Assembly: GCA_013433145.1 (NCBI GenBank)
Contig: CM024168.1
Span: 5,960,184 to 6,024,183, forward strand
Direction: 5' to 3'
Source of the DNA: Ascaris suum
Taxonomy: Eukaryota > Nematoda > Chromadorea > Rhabditida > Ascarididae
DNA length: 64,000 nucleotides
Shown here one piece after another: positions 1 through 16,183 of the stretch; position 1 is the first letter of the stretch; every line of letters begins with the position of its first letter. The notes under the pieces were generated by a model. That model had not been told where the DNA came from and did not search any database. It saw only the letters and a list, made by a program, of their open reading frames with translations. Position numbers and translations under genes: made by a program.

Positions 1-600
1 GCGCACAGTGACAAATTTATGTATATCCCAAGTTCATGTCGCCTTTACTTGTGACATAGCCTCACAATTTTGTAGCCCTATGAAATAGCCCCTCAAAAAG
101 TTTGACGCTTAGATTGAAAAGCGGCACTCAAATAAATTTACTGCCTTCCGAAAACCTGCACTACTTTACGGGGAAAGTATCCTTTCGACTCTCGCATAAG
201 AAAAGCGGTTCTCATAATACCTCAATCTCCGCTTATGACTTTAGTTCATGTTGCAGGAAAAGCATTCTTCTTCTAAATGACCCCAATCCAATCGTGATGC
301 TCTTCTTAATTGGATAGCAGTTTGAGACTAACTGGAAACCTACATATGTTGTAAAATAATTACTGTACTTATAGAACTTGGCATGTTTAATAACATCATG
401 TGTTATAGTTGAAAGTAAGAGTTAATATGAAGAAGCCATTGACAGCCAATCGTTATGTGCTTTTGAGATGACATCACACGTATTCCGATGATCGTATCAA
501 TAAATGTAAAGGACACCAGGGCGCACTAAAATATTTCTCAAATAAAAGAACAAATGGTAAATAATGATTTTGGGTCGATAATGGCACAAATGCTCTTTGA
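1..600. other. Non-coding, nothing recognised
   Basis: AT-rich sequence with only short chance open frames. I see no splice-flanked coding block, RNA gene or repeat unit here. Confidence 0.4.
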
Positions 601-741
601 TGCATTAAGCTAGATGCAAATACGAAACATTCAACACTTCCTTCGTCCTCCCCACCTGTGAAAGATGCGAATATCAGAGAGGAAGTGTGGAGTCAGAAGG
701 GTGCCACTGAACTGGCAAAGCGACAGATGGCGAATAAGTAG
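601..741 (+). CDS. Candidate terminal exon, unknown protein
   Basis: A 46-codon open stretch ends at TAG (739-741). It has balanced, coding-like composition (residue run PPVKDANIREEVWSQKGATE) unlike the Lys/Asn/Phe-rich chance frames around it. It lacks a convincing T-rich acceptor; AG dinucleotides at about 614 and 620 are the only nearby choices. If real, it is the last exon of a plus-strand gene lying left of the window. No domain is recognised, and it may be a chance open frame. Confidence 0.18.
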   Translation, partial: CIKLDANTKHSTLPSSSPPVKDANIREEVWSQKGATELAKRQMANK

Positions 742-1731
742 AAACTTTAACAGAGTTAAGGTTTGAAGGCAGTATCCTACGGCCTCCTCATTTTCTTGCT
801 AAATTTCTCACGAGTGGTGCAAGTCATTTTTTACCTCTTAGTGACGTCTATCGGAGCAGGAAGTTTATCATCTTTAAACATTGTTTCTGTTATTCCAGAG
901 ATGTATTACAACGGTTCGATTTCAAGAGAGAAGCAGCCATTCCATAGCAGATAAAAAAAAAGAGATTTTTAGTGAGAAATCAAAATTCCTTAAGAAAAGC
1001 GAAAATTTTCCACTGAAACCACTGTAGACAAAAAAAAAAAAGAAGCTAATAAGTGAATTAACAGGCACGAACATACATATGATGACTTCACGAATTTCCC
1101 CTCTCTATTTGAATATTTCAACACGTTTTTTTACAGGTTTCCTTCGAAACTGACCCAACATTGATCGTCGTTAAACATTCATTCTTTCACTATGACCTTG
1201 ACGCATTTCATTTGATAATTACGTGGAAAACATTTATCGAAAGTGCATCATCTGATCCACAGCGTGATCAAACTTCAACTGCTAATGAATGATTCCTTTG
1301 AATAAAAGAATCTAGCAGACCTAATACCAAGTATCTGAATAGACGCTGCTTCCACCTGAATAGTTCAAAAACCCGAATGCTTTGAAAATTTTGCCAATCA
1401 GTTTTAAGCAGTTAAAAGATTCTCCAATGTATCTTCAATGGTTGGATAATTATTATACATTTCTCAACCACATGCGATAAGCCAATTTTTTTGTATTTTT
1501 TGCAAACATTTTCACAAAAAAGAACTTCATCCGACAATTTGGTAATGTGCATAAGATGAGAGTATATTTGTTAGCATGGTCGACATGTGAACGCAGTGAA
1601 TTATAAAAGCCGTCAGAGGATCGTTTCGCGTAAAGAATTGGTTGCTGTCAGACACAAATTTATAGCGAAGAATTTGAACGACCGATCGCTAATGCACGAA
1701 AAAGTTGACTGACATTGTTCAAATATCTTCT

Positions 1732-5234
<3,503 letters not shown>

Positions 5235-5354
5235 CTTAGCAAGCTCAAGAGCTTCCTCCGAATGTCCATCTCTTGGTTTGAAGCAATTCTGACATCGTAC
5301 TTTACTGAAAATATTCGCTTCAAAACGACGGCACGCACTTGTTGGTACTACCAT
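5235..5354 (-). CDS. MPRIP/TRIOBP/Outspread-family protein, first coding exon (partial)
   Basis: The exon encodes 40 residues from ATG at 5354 and ends in phase 0 at a GTTAGT donor (complement at 5229-5234). Residues 8-32 follow the pattern C-R-R-F-E-A-N-I-F-x-K, then C-Q-N-C-F-K-P-R-D-x-H. This matches the extreme N-terminus of vertebrate MPRIP (M-RIP/p116RIP) nearly residue for residue, including the CxxC pair, and in that family it directly precedes the first PH domain. Family members bind F-actin and link RhoA signalling to myosin phosphatase; that role is carried over from the family, not seen here. The PH exon should follow to the left, but I could not find it in 1-5234, so the first intron probably exceeds 5 kb. 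The G/C-richer composition and clean donor support coding. The ATG lies just after an A-run; no trans-splice site was identified. Confidence 0.82.
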
Positions 5355-8338
5355 TTTTCGATGATTTGTTCAAACTGTCTGCCTTCTGCCAATTAATGGA
5401 ACGCTTATGGCGCTCTCAGAGCAGAATATGACATTGTGGATGCATTTGAGCAGTCTTTCCTGAAAGATGCTCAATATTATATATTCATACTTGCATAGAA
5501 GAGGCAAGGAAATAGGCTATAAGCCTCATGAGGCAACGTTTCCGTTGTGCACGCAAAAAACATACATTCTATAGGACAATTGCATTCACCACAGTGCCTA
5601 TTCCTGTTACAAATTTGTTACATACGAAGGAAATCATTCAATGCAACGAACACGGCACGCATTTTAACGTCTATATCTCAAGGATCACTATGATAATGCA
5701 AATGCTATCAACTACAAACTTTATGGAAATACTGTCAAAACTGGAAAGCATGGAAAGGTACTATCACTATTACTACTGAACGAAAACACGGAACAAAAAA
5801 AACAGATGTGATCACTATGAACTCATTTGATTATCAATCACCCAAATAGTGATTGCTAATCAAGACTGCTGCTGATTCAATGAAAAAAAGTTGTTATGAT
5901 ACCAAATGATACTTTTGATGGATGTTTTAGCTTAATTCAATCGTCATTCTCCCACCTTCCTCATATCACCTTTCCGTTCCTTTGTTCCTTTTCCCACCTC
6001 TCCCATTCCCACACGCTCCACCCATCCGATCCTCGTCATCTTCATCTTATCTCGAACCCCATTCTCACACAGTCATTATGAAACTGAAAAATATCGTCCT
6101 AGATTTACACTGTGAAGCCTCCAGTTTTGCGATATATTAATATGATGGAGAATGAGTATTCAACTTCAAAGGCTATTAGTGAAAACAATCTACGACAGAA
6201 CTTTAAATAGCAACCTATGCTACAGATACACAACATCACGAAAATGATAGCTCTATTTCAGTTCCATTAGGGAGATGATGATAAATAACTGAAATGAACA
6301 AAAGTGCTATTCCCATCTTCCGCCACTCCTAATTTTACCTCTTTCCTCCTCTCCCACACCAACCCCCAATCCCCCTGGTCAATTCTTTCATCCTCAGAAC
6401 AATTCCTACTCCTCCCAGATCAACCTCTCCTCCCCGAAGTCCACCCCTTCCGTTCCGCCCTCCTCCCGCAATGTCATTAAAGCCTCATTGCAACATTCAT
6501 CACAGATGATGAATATAATCAAACCCTCTACTTTGCATCCCCTAAACGATGAAATGATTGCATTGGCCTCGTTTCATTGGTTCCCACGCGGATGTCATCA
6601 TATCTGATTGCACTTAACCCCACAATACTTAACAGCAAGTATTGCGGCAAAGCACGAGAATGGAATATAAATCGTTTATCACCGAAAACTGCGACGATCT
6701 TTTTTTTCATTCAAATGACGTGAAAGAAGAATAGAAAATAAATTCGGTCGGAATATTCGAATCAATATCGAAGTCTTAAAACAGAAATCATTAATGAAGA
6801 TTTAACTATACAACGAGTAATAATATCCAATAAATAAACACTTCATAAAGGGTAAATATTCATAAACGCCATTTAAATAAAAGCGATAACCGAGACACCA
6901 ATTCGCCCCATTAATTGCATTTGTTTTTTATATTTTCTTGCGGAAATTTTACTCGTCTGCGGCAGACACTTTTTGTGCAATATAACGAAATCAACAACAG
7001 CTTACATCATTTCCAAATTCCAAAAAAGGAAATAAACATGCCGGAAATTTTGAAAGTTTATCAATGAGAACCTGTTTAAGATAGAAGAGGAAGTGGAGAA
7101 AGGAGCTAGGCGATTTCAGCTCAAACAGGAGGTAAATCTAAAAAGCGGATTGCTATGGCATGCGCTATTTTATATTTTCCGACGTTTAGCTTCTAAAGAC
7201 CTTTATATTTGCCAGTGGACTACTTTGAAAACAATCCGAAAGCATGATTATGTAATGGGTCCTCAAAGTGCTACATTCAATGACATTGCCCACTTGAAGC
7301 GTCAAATGACTAAACGATCATTTTTCATTAGCTAAACAAATGGACACATAGCATATATCTCCCATCGCACTGATATATTCCATCTCCGATCCTGCAGGTG
7401 AATTTGCGTTGAAAAAGAGTCCCACTTTTTCACATACTACAGCACTGAAAGTGTTTTTCTTCTGCCAAATGGGATTATGGGTGTCCGCCATTGTAGACCC
7501 GATATAATCTTCAGAGATGGTCTGATAGGCGGCGATATAAGAAAAAAAATGCGCAGATCAAGATCAATATATTATTCTCGACACAACCACCTGCAAAATG
7601 GTGCATAAGGATTTGTCGTTAAACATTTCCCAGAAAAGAAATCACGAATGCCGTGTAAAGATTAGGAAAAGTCAAAAAATGTCCCCGATTATATCATATT
7701 TTCGACAACCGCTCTTTTTTTGGGAACGTGACATCATGTGAGATTCCGTCTATTCGATAAAACGTCACCCTCGATCGCCGTTCTTGAGTTAAAAATCGCT
7801 CAAGGTACGACACAAAATATTTTCGGGTACCTTTTGTGTAGATCCACAAGCGATTGTTAGGGATTCTTTAATTCATCAGAAGCTATGAGAGAAACCCTCA
7901 AACTTATCCACATTAATAAAAATGTTGACGGGAAAGGGTCCAAACCTAGTCAGATTTTATACTACCTGGTACCTTTCTCCATTTTTTCCATACCAATTGT
8001 CGATACGTTCTTTCGCCGGAGTATGTTTCGCCGAATTAAAAGCGAGCTGTTATTCAGAACGGAAGAGTGTAGTTGTTTGTTGTGATAGCTATGTTCCTTC
8101 AGCAAATAAAGTTCCTCATTGCAACCTGCATCCCCACTCACCAACCCCGTCCTTTCTGCTCCCTACCTAGGGTCTCTACATAGGTCAGTTGTTAAAACAT
8201 GCAAAAATAAAAGCGAAATTCGCGATAATGGCAAGGAGAGAGTGGGGAGAAGTGTATAGAGAATCTGTCGCTCCCTCATCAATAAAGACAAATGCAGGGC
8301 AGGACACCGCCTTCCTCTCCATAACACTCTCCTTCAAG
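5355..8338. other. Intergenic/upstream region with pyrimidine-rich tracts
   Basis: This probably contains the promoter of the minus-strand MPRIP-like gene, though no core element can be named. Two long C/T-rich plus-strand tracts (about 5940-6080 and 6300-6475) have repeated CCC, CTCC and TTCC words. No convincing exon is seen. Confidence 0.4.
5940..6475. repeat. Two pyrimidine-rich tracts
   Basis: Blocks at about 5940-6080 and 6310-6475 are strongly C/T biased on the plus strand, broken by ordinary AT-rich DNA. Similar shorter blocks occur near 23130, 32400-32520, 38235-38340 and 51880-51960, so this is a recurrent compositional feature. Confidence 0.6.
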
Positions 8339-8523
8339 GCGATGCCTTCCTTAATGTACCATCTTTGAGGGAGGCAAAAATAGATGAAAGTTTCTTAGAA
8401 GCTCATCCAGGCATGTTAGCTTGGCTAGATCTTTTCTCACCTCCGGTAGTACGGATATTACTTCACTCCAACAAAATGCGAGCGTCCATTGCGCTTACGT
8501 CGTGCGCTAAACATTTTCAATAA
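8339..8523 (+). CDS. Candidate terminal exon, unknown protein
   Basis: The exon would start after a CTCCTTCAAG acceptor in phase 1, run 60 codons and stop at TAA (8521-8523). The peptide is balanced and hydrophobic in the middle (run HPGMLAWLDLFSPPVVRILL). An AATAAA poly(A) signal lies 75 nt past the stop (8598-8603), as expected for a nematode 3' UTR. It has no ATG, so an internal-start search misses it. No family is recognised. The acceptor has several pyrimidines but is not a perfect TTTCAG, and upstream exons were not found. The open frame extends left to about 8260, so the true acceptor could be earlier. Confidence 0.35.
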
Positions 8524-8597
8524 CATGTGGGATTGATACTGAATTTAACTTTGCTATTGCAGATATTTCACTCCACAAGACCTCATTGCACACTTGC

Positions 8598-8603
8598 AAT
8601 AAA
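8598..8603 (+). terminator. Possible poly(A) signal AATAAA
   Basis: Canonical hexamer 75 nt after the stop of the candidate exon ending at 8523. It is meaningful only if that exon is real, because AATAAA is common in AT-rich DNA. Confidence 0.25.
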
Positions 8604-9631
8604 TACTAGTCAAAATGGCTATTTGTATTATACTGTACTGGCAAAATGGCAGCTAATAAACAATGTTATGTTACTTCTCGTAAAAAATAAATACTGCATG
8701 TTATGCAAATACACTTCATATTGTATGGAGAAAAGTTATTTGTTCTTATAATATGAAAAAATTTCGTCATTACTTCTAGAGTGAAATAGCAAAAATAGCA
8801 AAATGCACAACATCGTTGGAATTAATCAATAAATGAATGAATAATTTTCATTAAAGCGGTTTAAGAAAAGGGAGATACGACATGAGTTTTTGCGTTCCTC
8901 TCACTTGATCAGTTAGTTTCTTAAGCTTTAGCGACAGCTACACGTGAAAAAACGACATTCTATTTTAGTCGAAGCGATGATCATCTTACGAATTTCCTAT
9001 AAAATAATCGTATCGATAAATGCAAAACGTAAATCTAACAGGCGTAAAATATGTGAACATTTTTTTAAATTATTCTTTACGCTGAAAACATTTATTTATA
9101 AAGGAGCTTAAAAATACGATTGAAACAGCAAACAGAATATAAAAGAGAACTGAAAAGCATTGCGAATCGTAACACGGTGTGCTTGCGAGTGAAAGACGAA
9201 TCTTCTTCGAGAAGTCTTCTGAGAAACAATTAAAGTGGCGTGTAGTGGTTTTCGTACGTCTTTTCAATAGATGCCATAGGTCGATGCCTTTTCAAGGACA
9301 ACAATTGGTGGATGTCACCTTGGGAATTACAGAACTAAAATAGCAATGAAGCGATTATTGTGAATTACAGATATTTGCATTAACACATTCAAGGTGAAAT
9401 TGGTAAGCAAGATTCACGATTATACCCTATATGAAGTTTTCACGAAGCATTGAAAACTTGCATAAAACTGAGCATTTTTATAATGCTTGATAGAGTCGAG
9501 AGCATAAGATATCGCAGAAATTAGAATCGGGAACTAAACAGAACAATTTTCGCTGCATAATGTTCGCTGCAACGTTCTGATAAGAATCCTGTCGCGCTTG
9601 AAGAATCTTTTCGTTTGCGCTCAGAAAAACT

Positions 9632-9879
9632 TTAAACAATCCAACAGGTAAGCAACTGTTCGACGTTAAACAATCGAACAGGTGGAAACTGTTTAAGGTA
9701 AGTAAGATACATTTTAGAGGAGGAGGAATGAAGTTCATGGACCGCAAAGCATGCTTGACCGCAAAGCAGCAACGACTTTCGCATCAACTGCTTCAACGCT
9801 TTTCGTTGACGTATTTTTGCTGAACGATTCGTTAGTGACATTTGAAGATGCAAGCATAGTGCACTTGAAGATGCAAGCA
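9632..9879. repeat. Cluster of short local direct duplications
   Basis: Three independent pairs lie within 250 bp. An imperfect ~27-nt pair starting TTAAACAATC is at 9632-9660 and 9666-9692. ACCGCAAAGCA occurs at 9741-9751 and 9758-9768. TTGAAGATGCAAGCA occurs at 9842-9856 and 9865-9879. This pattern suggests a locally slippage-prone or recently duplicated patch. Confidence 0.75.
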
Positions 9880-11318
9880 AGTAGCACCTCTTGACCATAT
9901 CGTGTGAGCATTACTAGTGGTCTTTAGTGTGGTTTTCTCCGACTTTTGACTCTGGAAAATTCAGTCAACAAATTTCACCCGAGAAAATAGTGATGAGAAA
10001 AAATTCAGAAAAAAGAAGCAAAGAAAAATGTTCATCTGCTGGATTTTTTTACTGTTCTTTTGTAAATTCGCTTTGGAAATTTTTCAAGAAATCGACGCAT
10101 TAAAAAATGCATTCAATTTGCAGTCAACAATTAAAGACTGTATTTTAAACTATGCATATCCTATCTCAAATTTTAATTGGCAGAAAACAGTGTTAAACGT
10201 TTCCTGGACAACTGGACAACCCGTGGATGCACCCGAGGATCTATGAGGTCATAAATATGAAATATGATCAATGAAATGAATGAAATGAAATATACGAAAG
10301 AAGTGCTTTCCTGTTGCAACGATAGGAATGTGCAATATTCGCTTAAAGGCGAATATTTGTATTCGGAAATGAGGAGAAGGGCAATTAAGAAGAGAAAGCA
10401 ATAACGAAGAGAGCTCTTATTGGATAGGAGTTTTTCCTGTTGCTACTCCTTCCTATCTCCATTACACCAGAGAATTTAAAGAGACAGCAACCTCTTTCAA
10501 ACTTACCCAAACCACTCAGTTATTTTTTGGCACTTTCACGAAAATTTATCGATATGAAGCTCTAAGCTCACAATTTAAAAAATGACTAAGACCACAGATA
10601 TATCTTATCAAATTGAAAAGCAATTCTCTTGATGGTTCTTAAATGAGTGGACAGAAGGTAAACTGTGAGTCAAAGTGATAAGCAAATTGAAGCAAATGAA
10701 CTTAAAAATTATTAGAAAATATTTTTATAGCAAATGAGAATCGAACGTGTATAGGTGTAAAAACCATAAAAAATACCGATCGAAATGCACATAAAAATTG
10801 TGAAAGCTGTTAATATGAGGCACATGATGTTTCGTACACATCGCTCATCTGTGCTGCCTGTATCGACATTGGCTCTTCAATCATTGAGCACACAATGGAA
10901 CTTTTGCAGATCAATTTGCAGTCGAATATCGATCTGTTAGCTTATATCGGCCTATATTTTAAAGACGTCAATTACTTAGTCAATGAATTGGCTACTTTGG
11001 AAATTGCAAGTTGCTATACTACAATTGCAAGATTGCCAAGTTGCAAGAATTTGCAAGGACAATTGGAACGCCGAGAAAGAAAAGCACATTCCACATCCTA
11101 GCAGAGAACGGTAATACTTAGAAACGATTATCCTATTGGAAATTCAGCATACTTCGAAAAAATTAAGCTTAAATTTCATCTGCTGGAACACAATTGCTGT
11201 TGAATTGCAAGTTTTGGTCGGGAAGTCGTCACGATTTGTATAAAAATGACGAAGATAAGAAAGGAAATAGTTTCAGCATAACTAGTAACTATTGAATTAA
11301 CTATTTAGGCTACAACGA

Positions 11319-11339
11319 ATATATATATATATATATATA

Positions 11340-11398
<59 letters not shown>
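11319..11398. repeat. (AT)n microsatellite with TAATAT interruptions, ~80 bp
   Basis: Alternating AT broken by doubled A or T near 11340, 11350 and at the right end, unlike the pure tracts elsewhere in the window. Confidence 0.95.
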
Positions 11399-11400
<2 letters not shown>

Positions 11401-13200
11401 AGGATATAAATATAATCGTAATACGCGCTTTGAAGCATAAGGACCTAACATGCAATACTTAAAAACGCTTTAATCATGAACTATAATATTCGAGAAAAAT
11501 TTACTGAGAAACTGATTGTAAGAACTTTTTATAGGAAACAAGGTATTGATTAGTATTGCCGCACTTGGTCGACGCTCAAAAGCATTACCGATAATTACTA
11601 TTTAGTGTCGGAATATAGGTGAAAAACTCGCATTTAATAAACTGCTTACACTAGTATGACGTTACTTTTGAAAAGTGCACGCTTAGCTAACACAACCCTC
11701 AACCCTTCTCTTGCACAGTACCCATACGTCATACCCTTGGGAGTTAATTTGTTTTTTTTTTCCATCCAAACTTCTCTGCATTACAAGCACAAAAAACTGA
11801 TTCTTCATTGATTGGATTGCCATTCACAAATTATTTACAATGTTAATGCTCGTCTATCGTCTATTAACTACTGTCTATTTATATCATATTTCCATGCTAA
11901 ATTATCCACACATACTACAGTATTACTGATTACATAAAAGAGCCTTGTAATCGTCACCGCCTACTTTTTTCTTGCATGTTTCGAACGCTTCTTAGAGGTT
12001 AAAAACCAAGGAAGCATGACGGAAATGGAATATGGCTATAATATGACGGAAATGAAACTAAATGATTTGTATCTCATCCTTTCCGTCCTCGCTTCCCCCT
12101 ATTCCACTATCCCGTGCTCTTGGTGTGACTTTTATCCCAACCACTACAAAATGCATGCAGATCGGCACCGTTAAAATATAATTAGGAAAAATTACACTGA
12201 GTAATGAGTAAATTATGCAAAGTGCGATTCAGTTGACCAGTGTGATTGAGTACATTGAGTAGATGCAGTATGACTGGCAGAAGTGAAATGAGCTAAGGGG
12301 AGAGGAATGGGACTGAGTGGGATGCATCTAAAGCAAAACTGCTGAAGCATGAGAAAGAAGGGAGTAGGCATCAACCATTTCAATAAGCTTTTGGCTTCGC
12401 AGAAAGAAAAGCCACAATTCATGGTGAATAAAGCTGCATATGGATTGTTCAAATGGAGCCCTACCGTATCTTTAAAATTAATAACCCTCACCAGTTCTCT
12501 GAAATTTTTTGTTAAATATTAGTATGGCGTGGACATTTCAACACTTTCAAGTGGAACGTAACAAGCTGAAACGCATGAAGCAATATGAGCACAGTATGAA
12601 AAGTGTAAGAGAACGCTTGATGAAGAGCAAGTAAACCTCTCGAAAAAGCCGAAAAGATAAGGTGAAACGGTTACACACATTTTAATAAATAAGCTACAAA
12701 AAATTGAAAATTGAAAAACCGCAGCCGAGTCTTCGAGAACGGCAAAAGCTCGAACAGCTGTTGAAATAACTTAATAATTTAACTGCTAAAGAGCAACAGC
12801 GCATTCAACTGAGAAGGTCAGTAATGGGTTCTACCGAACACCATTCTGCAAAAATCAGTTTTCTTTGAAGAGCAAAAAAAGCGAACGTATCTTTGGTGAC
12901 AACTGAATTACAGAAAAAGAATACCAGAAATGAGATAGTGGAGAAGGAATCATGGTGAGGGTTTCGCACAACTTTCAAGAACTGCATGAAGTTTTTTCTC
13001 GAAACTGGTCAAACGTGCTTCTTCAAGAAGAAAAAAGTTTTGAGGTAAGTGATCCTCGACGACGTCACAATCTCCGAAAAATAAGAGGAGCGTGAGCTTC
13101 ATTTCAAAAAATGAAATCATCCCACTCCTCCCCTCCCCGTTTCCTCGAATACTAGTCTCTGAAAGGGCGTTTAATCGGCGCTAATCGAAAGAAACAATAA
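11399..13200. other. Non-coding, nothing recognised
   Basis: AT-rich with T-runs and small C/T-rich patches. No splice-flanked coding segment is supported. Confidence 0.4.
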
Positions 13201-13437
13201 GCAACAATAGCCTGCCATCTATCGCCATACCAAAGGAGCATTTGTGATCAACAAAATAAGACCTCTCAACGCGCAGCCGAAATAGTCGCTCTTTATGCTG
13301 ATGAGTGCTTGCCTATTGGCCTCACCGGAACGCTGTGTGCACTGCTTGGGCTTGGCTCTTCGCACGGGTCACTAGCCAACACAGCCACACATAATTACAA
13401 GCACAGCCTCGGATCGATAATGAATCTGGAAAGCTGA
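13201..13437 (+). CDS. Coding-like open segment, unknown
   Basis: This 79-codon stretch without ATG ends at TGA (13435-13437) in an unusually G/C-rich pocket for the region. The inner part (run RAAEIVALYADECLPIGLTG, then Gly/Ser/Thr-rich) has protein-like composition; the first third is less convincing. No acceptor or donor was pinned down and no domain is recognised. It could be an exon, a pseudogene piece or chance. Confidence 0.2.
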   Translation, partial: ATIACHLSPYQRSICDQQNKTSQRAAEIVALYADECLPIGLTGTLCALLGLGSSHGSLANTATHNYKHSLGSIMNLES

Positions 13438-13753
13438 TTAAGCTCACAAATACCTAATAATATTCATGAGAAATGCTCAATTGTGAGCGTCTATCATAGA
13501 CAATAGTTTGCCTCGAAATGAGACCCTTTTGGATTGAATAGAAAGTGTGTTTTAAGGAGAGGAAAGGAAGAAGTTGATCACTGAAGAATATTCGTAAGAA
13601 TCCTTGAAGGATTCCTCTTCTCTGCTGCTTGATATTCGCATAAAAATCTGAACTGTACGTTGCCTCAAGGATTTCTCGAACTCTCCTCCGTGAATAGCAC
13701 GAAAACTTTCAAAGTCTCAGATCATAACCGAAATGAATGTTTATTTACTTTTT

Positions 13754-13776
13754 ACTTATTTATTTATTTATTTATC
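13754..13776. repeat. (TTTA)n short tandem repeat
   Basis: About five TTTA/TTAT units just upstream of a long (AT)n tract. Confidence 0.8.
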
Positions 13777-13818
13777 CAGCGTTCTGTGCATGAAAACAAG
13801 TATATATGCACACATGCG

Positions 13819-15090
<1,272 letters not shown>

Positions 15091-15094
15091 GGCA

Positions 15095-15165
15095 GCAGTA
15101 GGGATTCGAATCAGGATCTACAAGCGAAAGAAGACAGATCTTCACTTCGCTATTGCGAGCCAACC
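15095..15165 (-). other. tRNA-like fragment (B-box-like), probable pseudogene or SINE piece
   Basis: On the minus strand GATTCGAATCC, very close to the pol III B box GGTTCGAATCC, follows about 45 nt after an A-box-like TAGCGAAGTG. The arms flanking the TTCGAAT loop do not pair, so a working tRNA cloverleaf is not supported. A tRNA-derived pseudogene or SINE head is the most I would claim. Confidence 0.25.
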
Positions 15166-15818
15166 TTAAGTTGGTTAATTACCAAATGATGTTGTATGCA
15201 AATGCAAAAGCGACGAGGTACATCGATGCAATGTTAAGAAAATTTGACACATGTGTATGAAAATATTGCACATTTGGTGCCTGCGCGACGCAATAAAAAA
15301 ATGTGCATTTACAGCAGCAAGAATGCACAAGCAATTTCAAGCTGCAAACAACATTATGCTGTAGAGAGACGAAGGAAAAAACACATGTGTCACTTTATGA
15401 GAACGTGTCTGAGCCAGAACCCAGCTCGCTATTTTATCCTTTGAATGCATTTTTAAAATTTAAGTGAGTCTTGGTTTACTGAACCTGAAATTCAGAATTT
15501 TGGCGAATAATACTGATTACCTTCTCAATCCCCTCCGCTTCTTATTTGAAAATTTTAGCTTTCCAAAAATATTCCAGATTTTATTGGAACAAGTGAAAAC
15601 GTCTTATTTCCATGGTGCTTTCGTAAAAGCACTAAAATTTCCTGATACATTTTCCTATACCGGTCTTCCGTGCACAGGACTGCTTATTTGAATTTTTGAG
15701 ACCAAACTTCTTAAGAGTACGTTGTTCGCTTTTATTCGATGAAGATTTTATATTTTGTCAAAATTTCAGTAATTTTTCCCGCAGAGAAGGTTAGTCCAGA
15801 GATGTAAAACCCCGAGAA

Positions 15819-16131
15819 AATTCGTCACACGCCCAGAATATTAGTAGCTAATTCTTATTGAAGCAATATAAGAGCAAAAGCAAAAAGCAAAAAGTACTAG
15901 TGATGCTCGAAACAGTGCTTTATAGTGCTGTCAATGATGCAACTTCTGTGTACCTCATGCTTAATTCATTTTTATTTTAAAAGTACACCTTCAAAGCATA
16001 TACGAGAACAACGTCCTATAGTATGAAGCAATCACATATACGAAACAGCACTGTTTCGAGCATCACTAGTACTTTTTGCTCTTATACTGCTTGAATAAGA
16101 GTTGGCTAATATTCTGGGCGTGTGGCGAATT
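15819..16131. mobile_element. Foldback/MITE-like element with ~85-100 bp inverted repeats
   Basis: The left arm (about 15819-15919) and right arm (about 16049-16131) are inverted copies, both outward-starting AATTCG[T/C]CACACGCCCAG. Both contain AGTACTAGTGATGCTCGAAACAGTGCT (given by parts: AGTACTAGTGATG, CTCGAAACAGTGC). The left arm carries an extra AAAAGC-type repeat (near 15876-15892) that the right lacks. About 130 bp of unrelated AT-rich DNA lies between. There is no open reading frame, so it is non-autonomous at most. Flanking target-site duplications were not identified with confidence. Confidence 0.8.
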
Positions 16132-16139
16132 AAGTGTCC

Positions 16140-16183
16140 TAAACTTTGAAATATTCATCAAATAATGTATATTTCAAAGTTTA
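16140..16183. repeat. 15-bp perfect inverted repeat beside the foldback element
   Basis: TAAACTTTGAAATAT (16140-16154) and its exact reverse complement (16169-16183) flank a 14-nt loop. It starts only 9 nt beyond the foldback element and may belong to a larger nested structure. Confidence 0.85.

Larger units (their letters stand above)
8524..11318. other. Non-coding, with local duplications
   Basis: No supported gene. It contains three closely spaced short direct duplications (9632-9879) and a cluster of TTGCAAG-like words near 10980-11070. Confidence 0.4.

Noticed and set aside
1270..1362. Possible PH-domain exon of the MPRIP-like gene (minus, reads WKQRLFRYL after an AG)
   Set aside because: It resembles the family's Lys-Trp-Gln-Arg-Arg-Phe-Phe only over a few residues, then diverges and stops; another frame is equally open.
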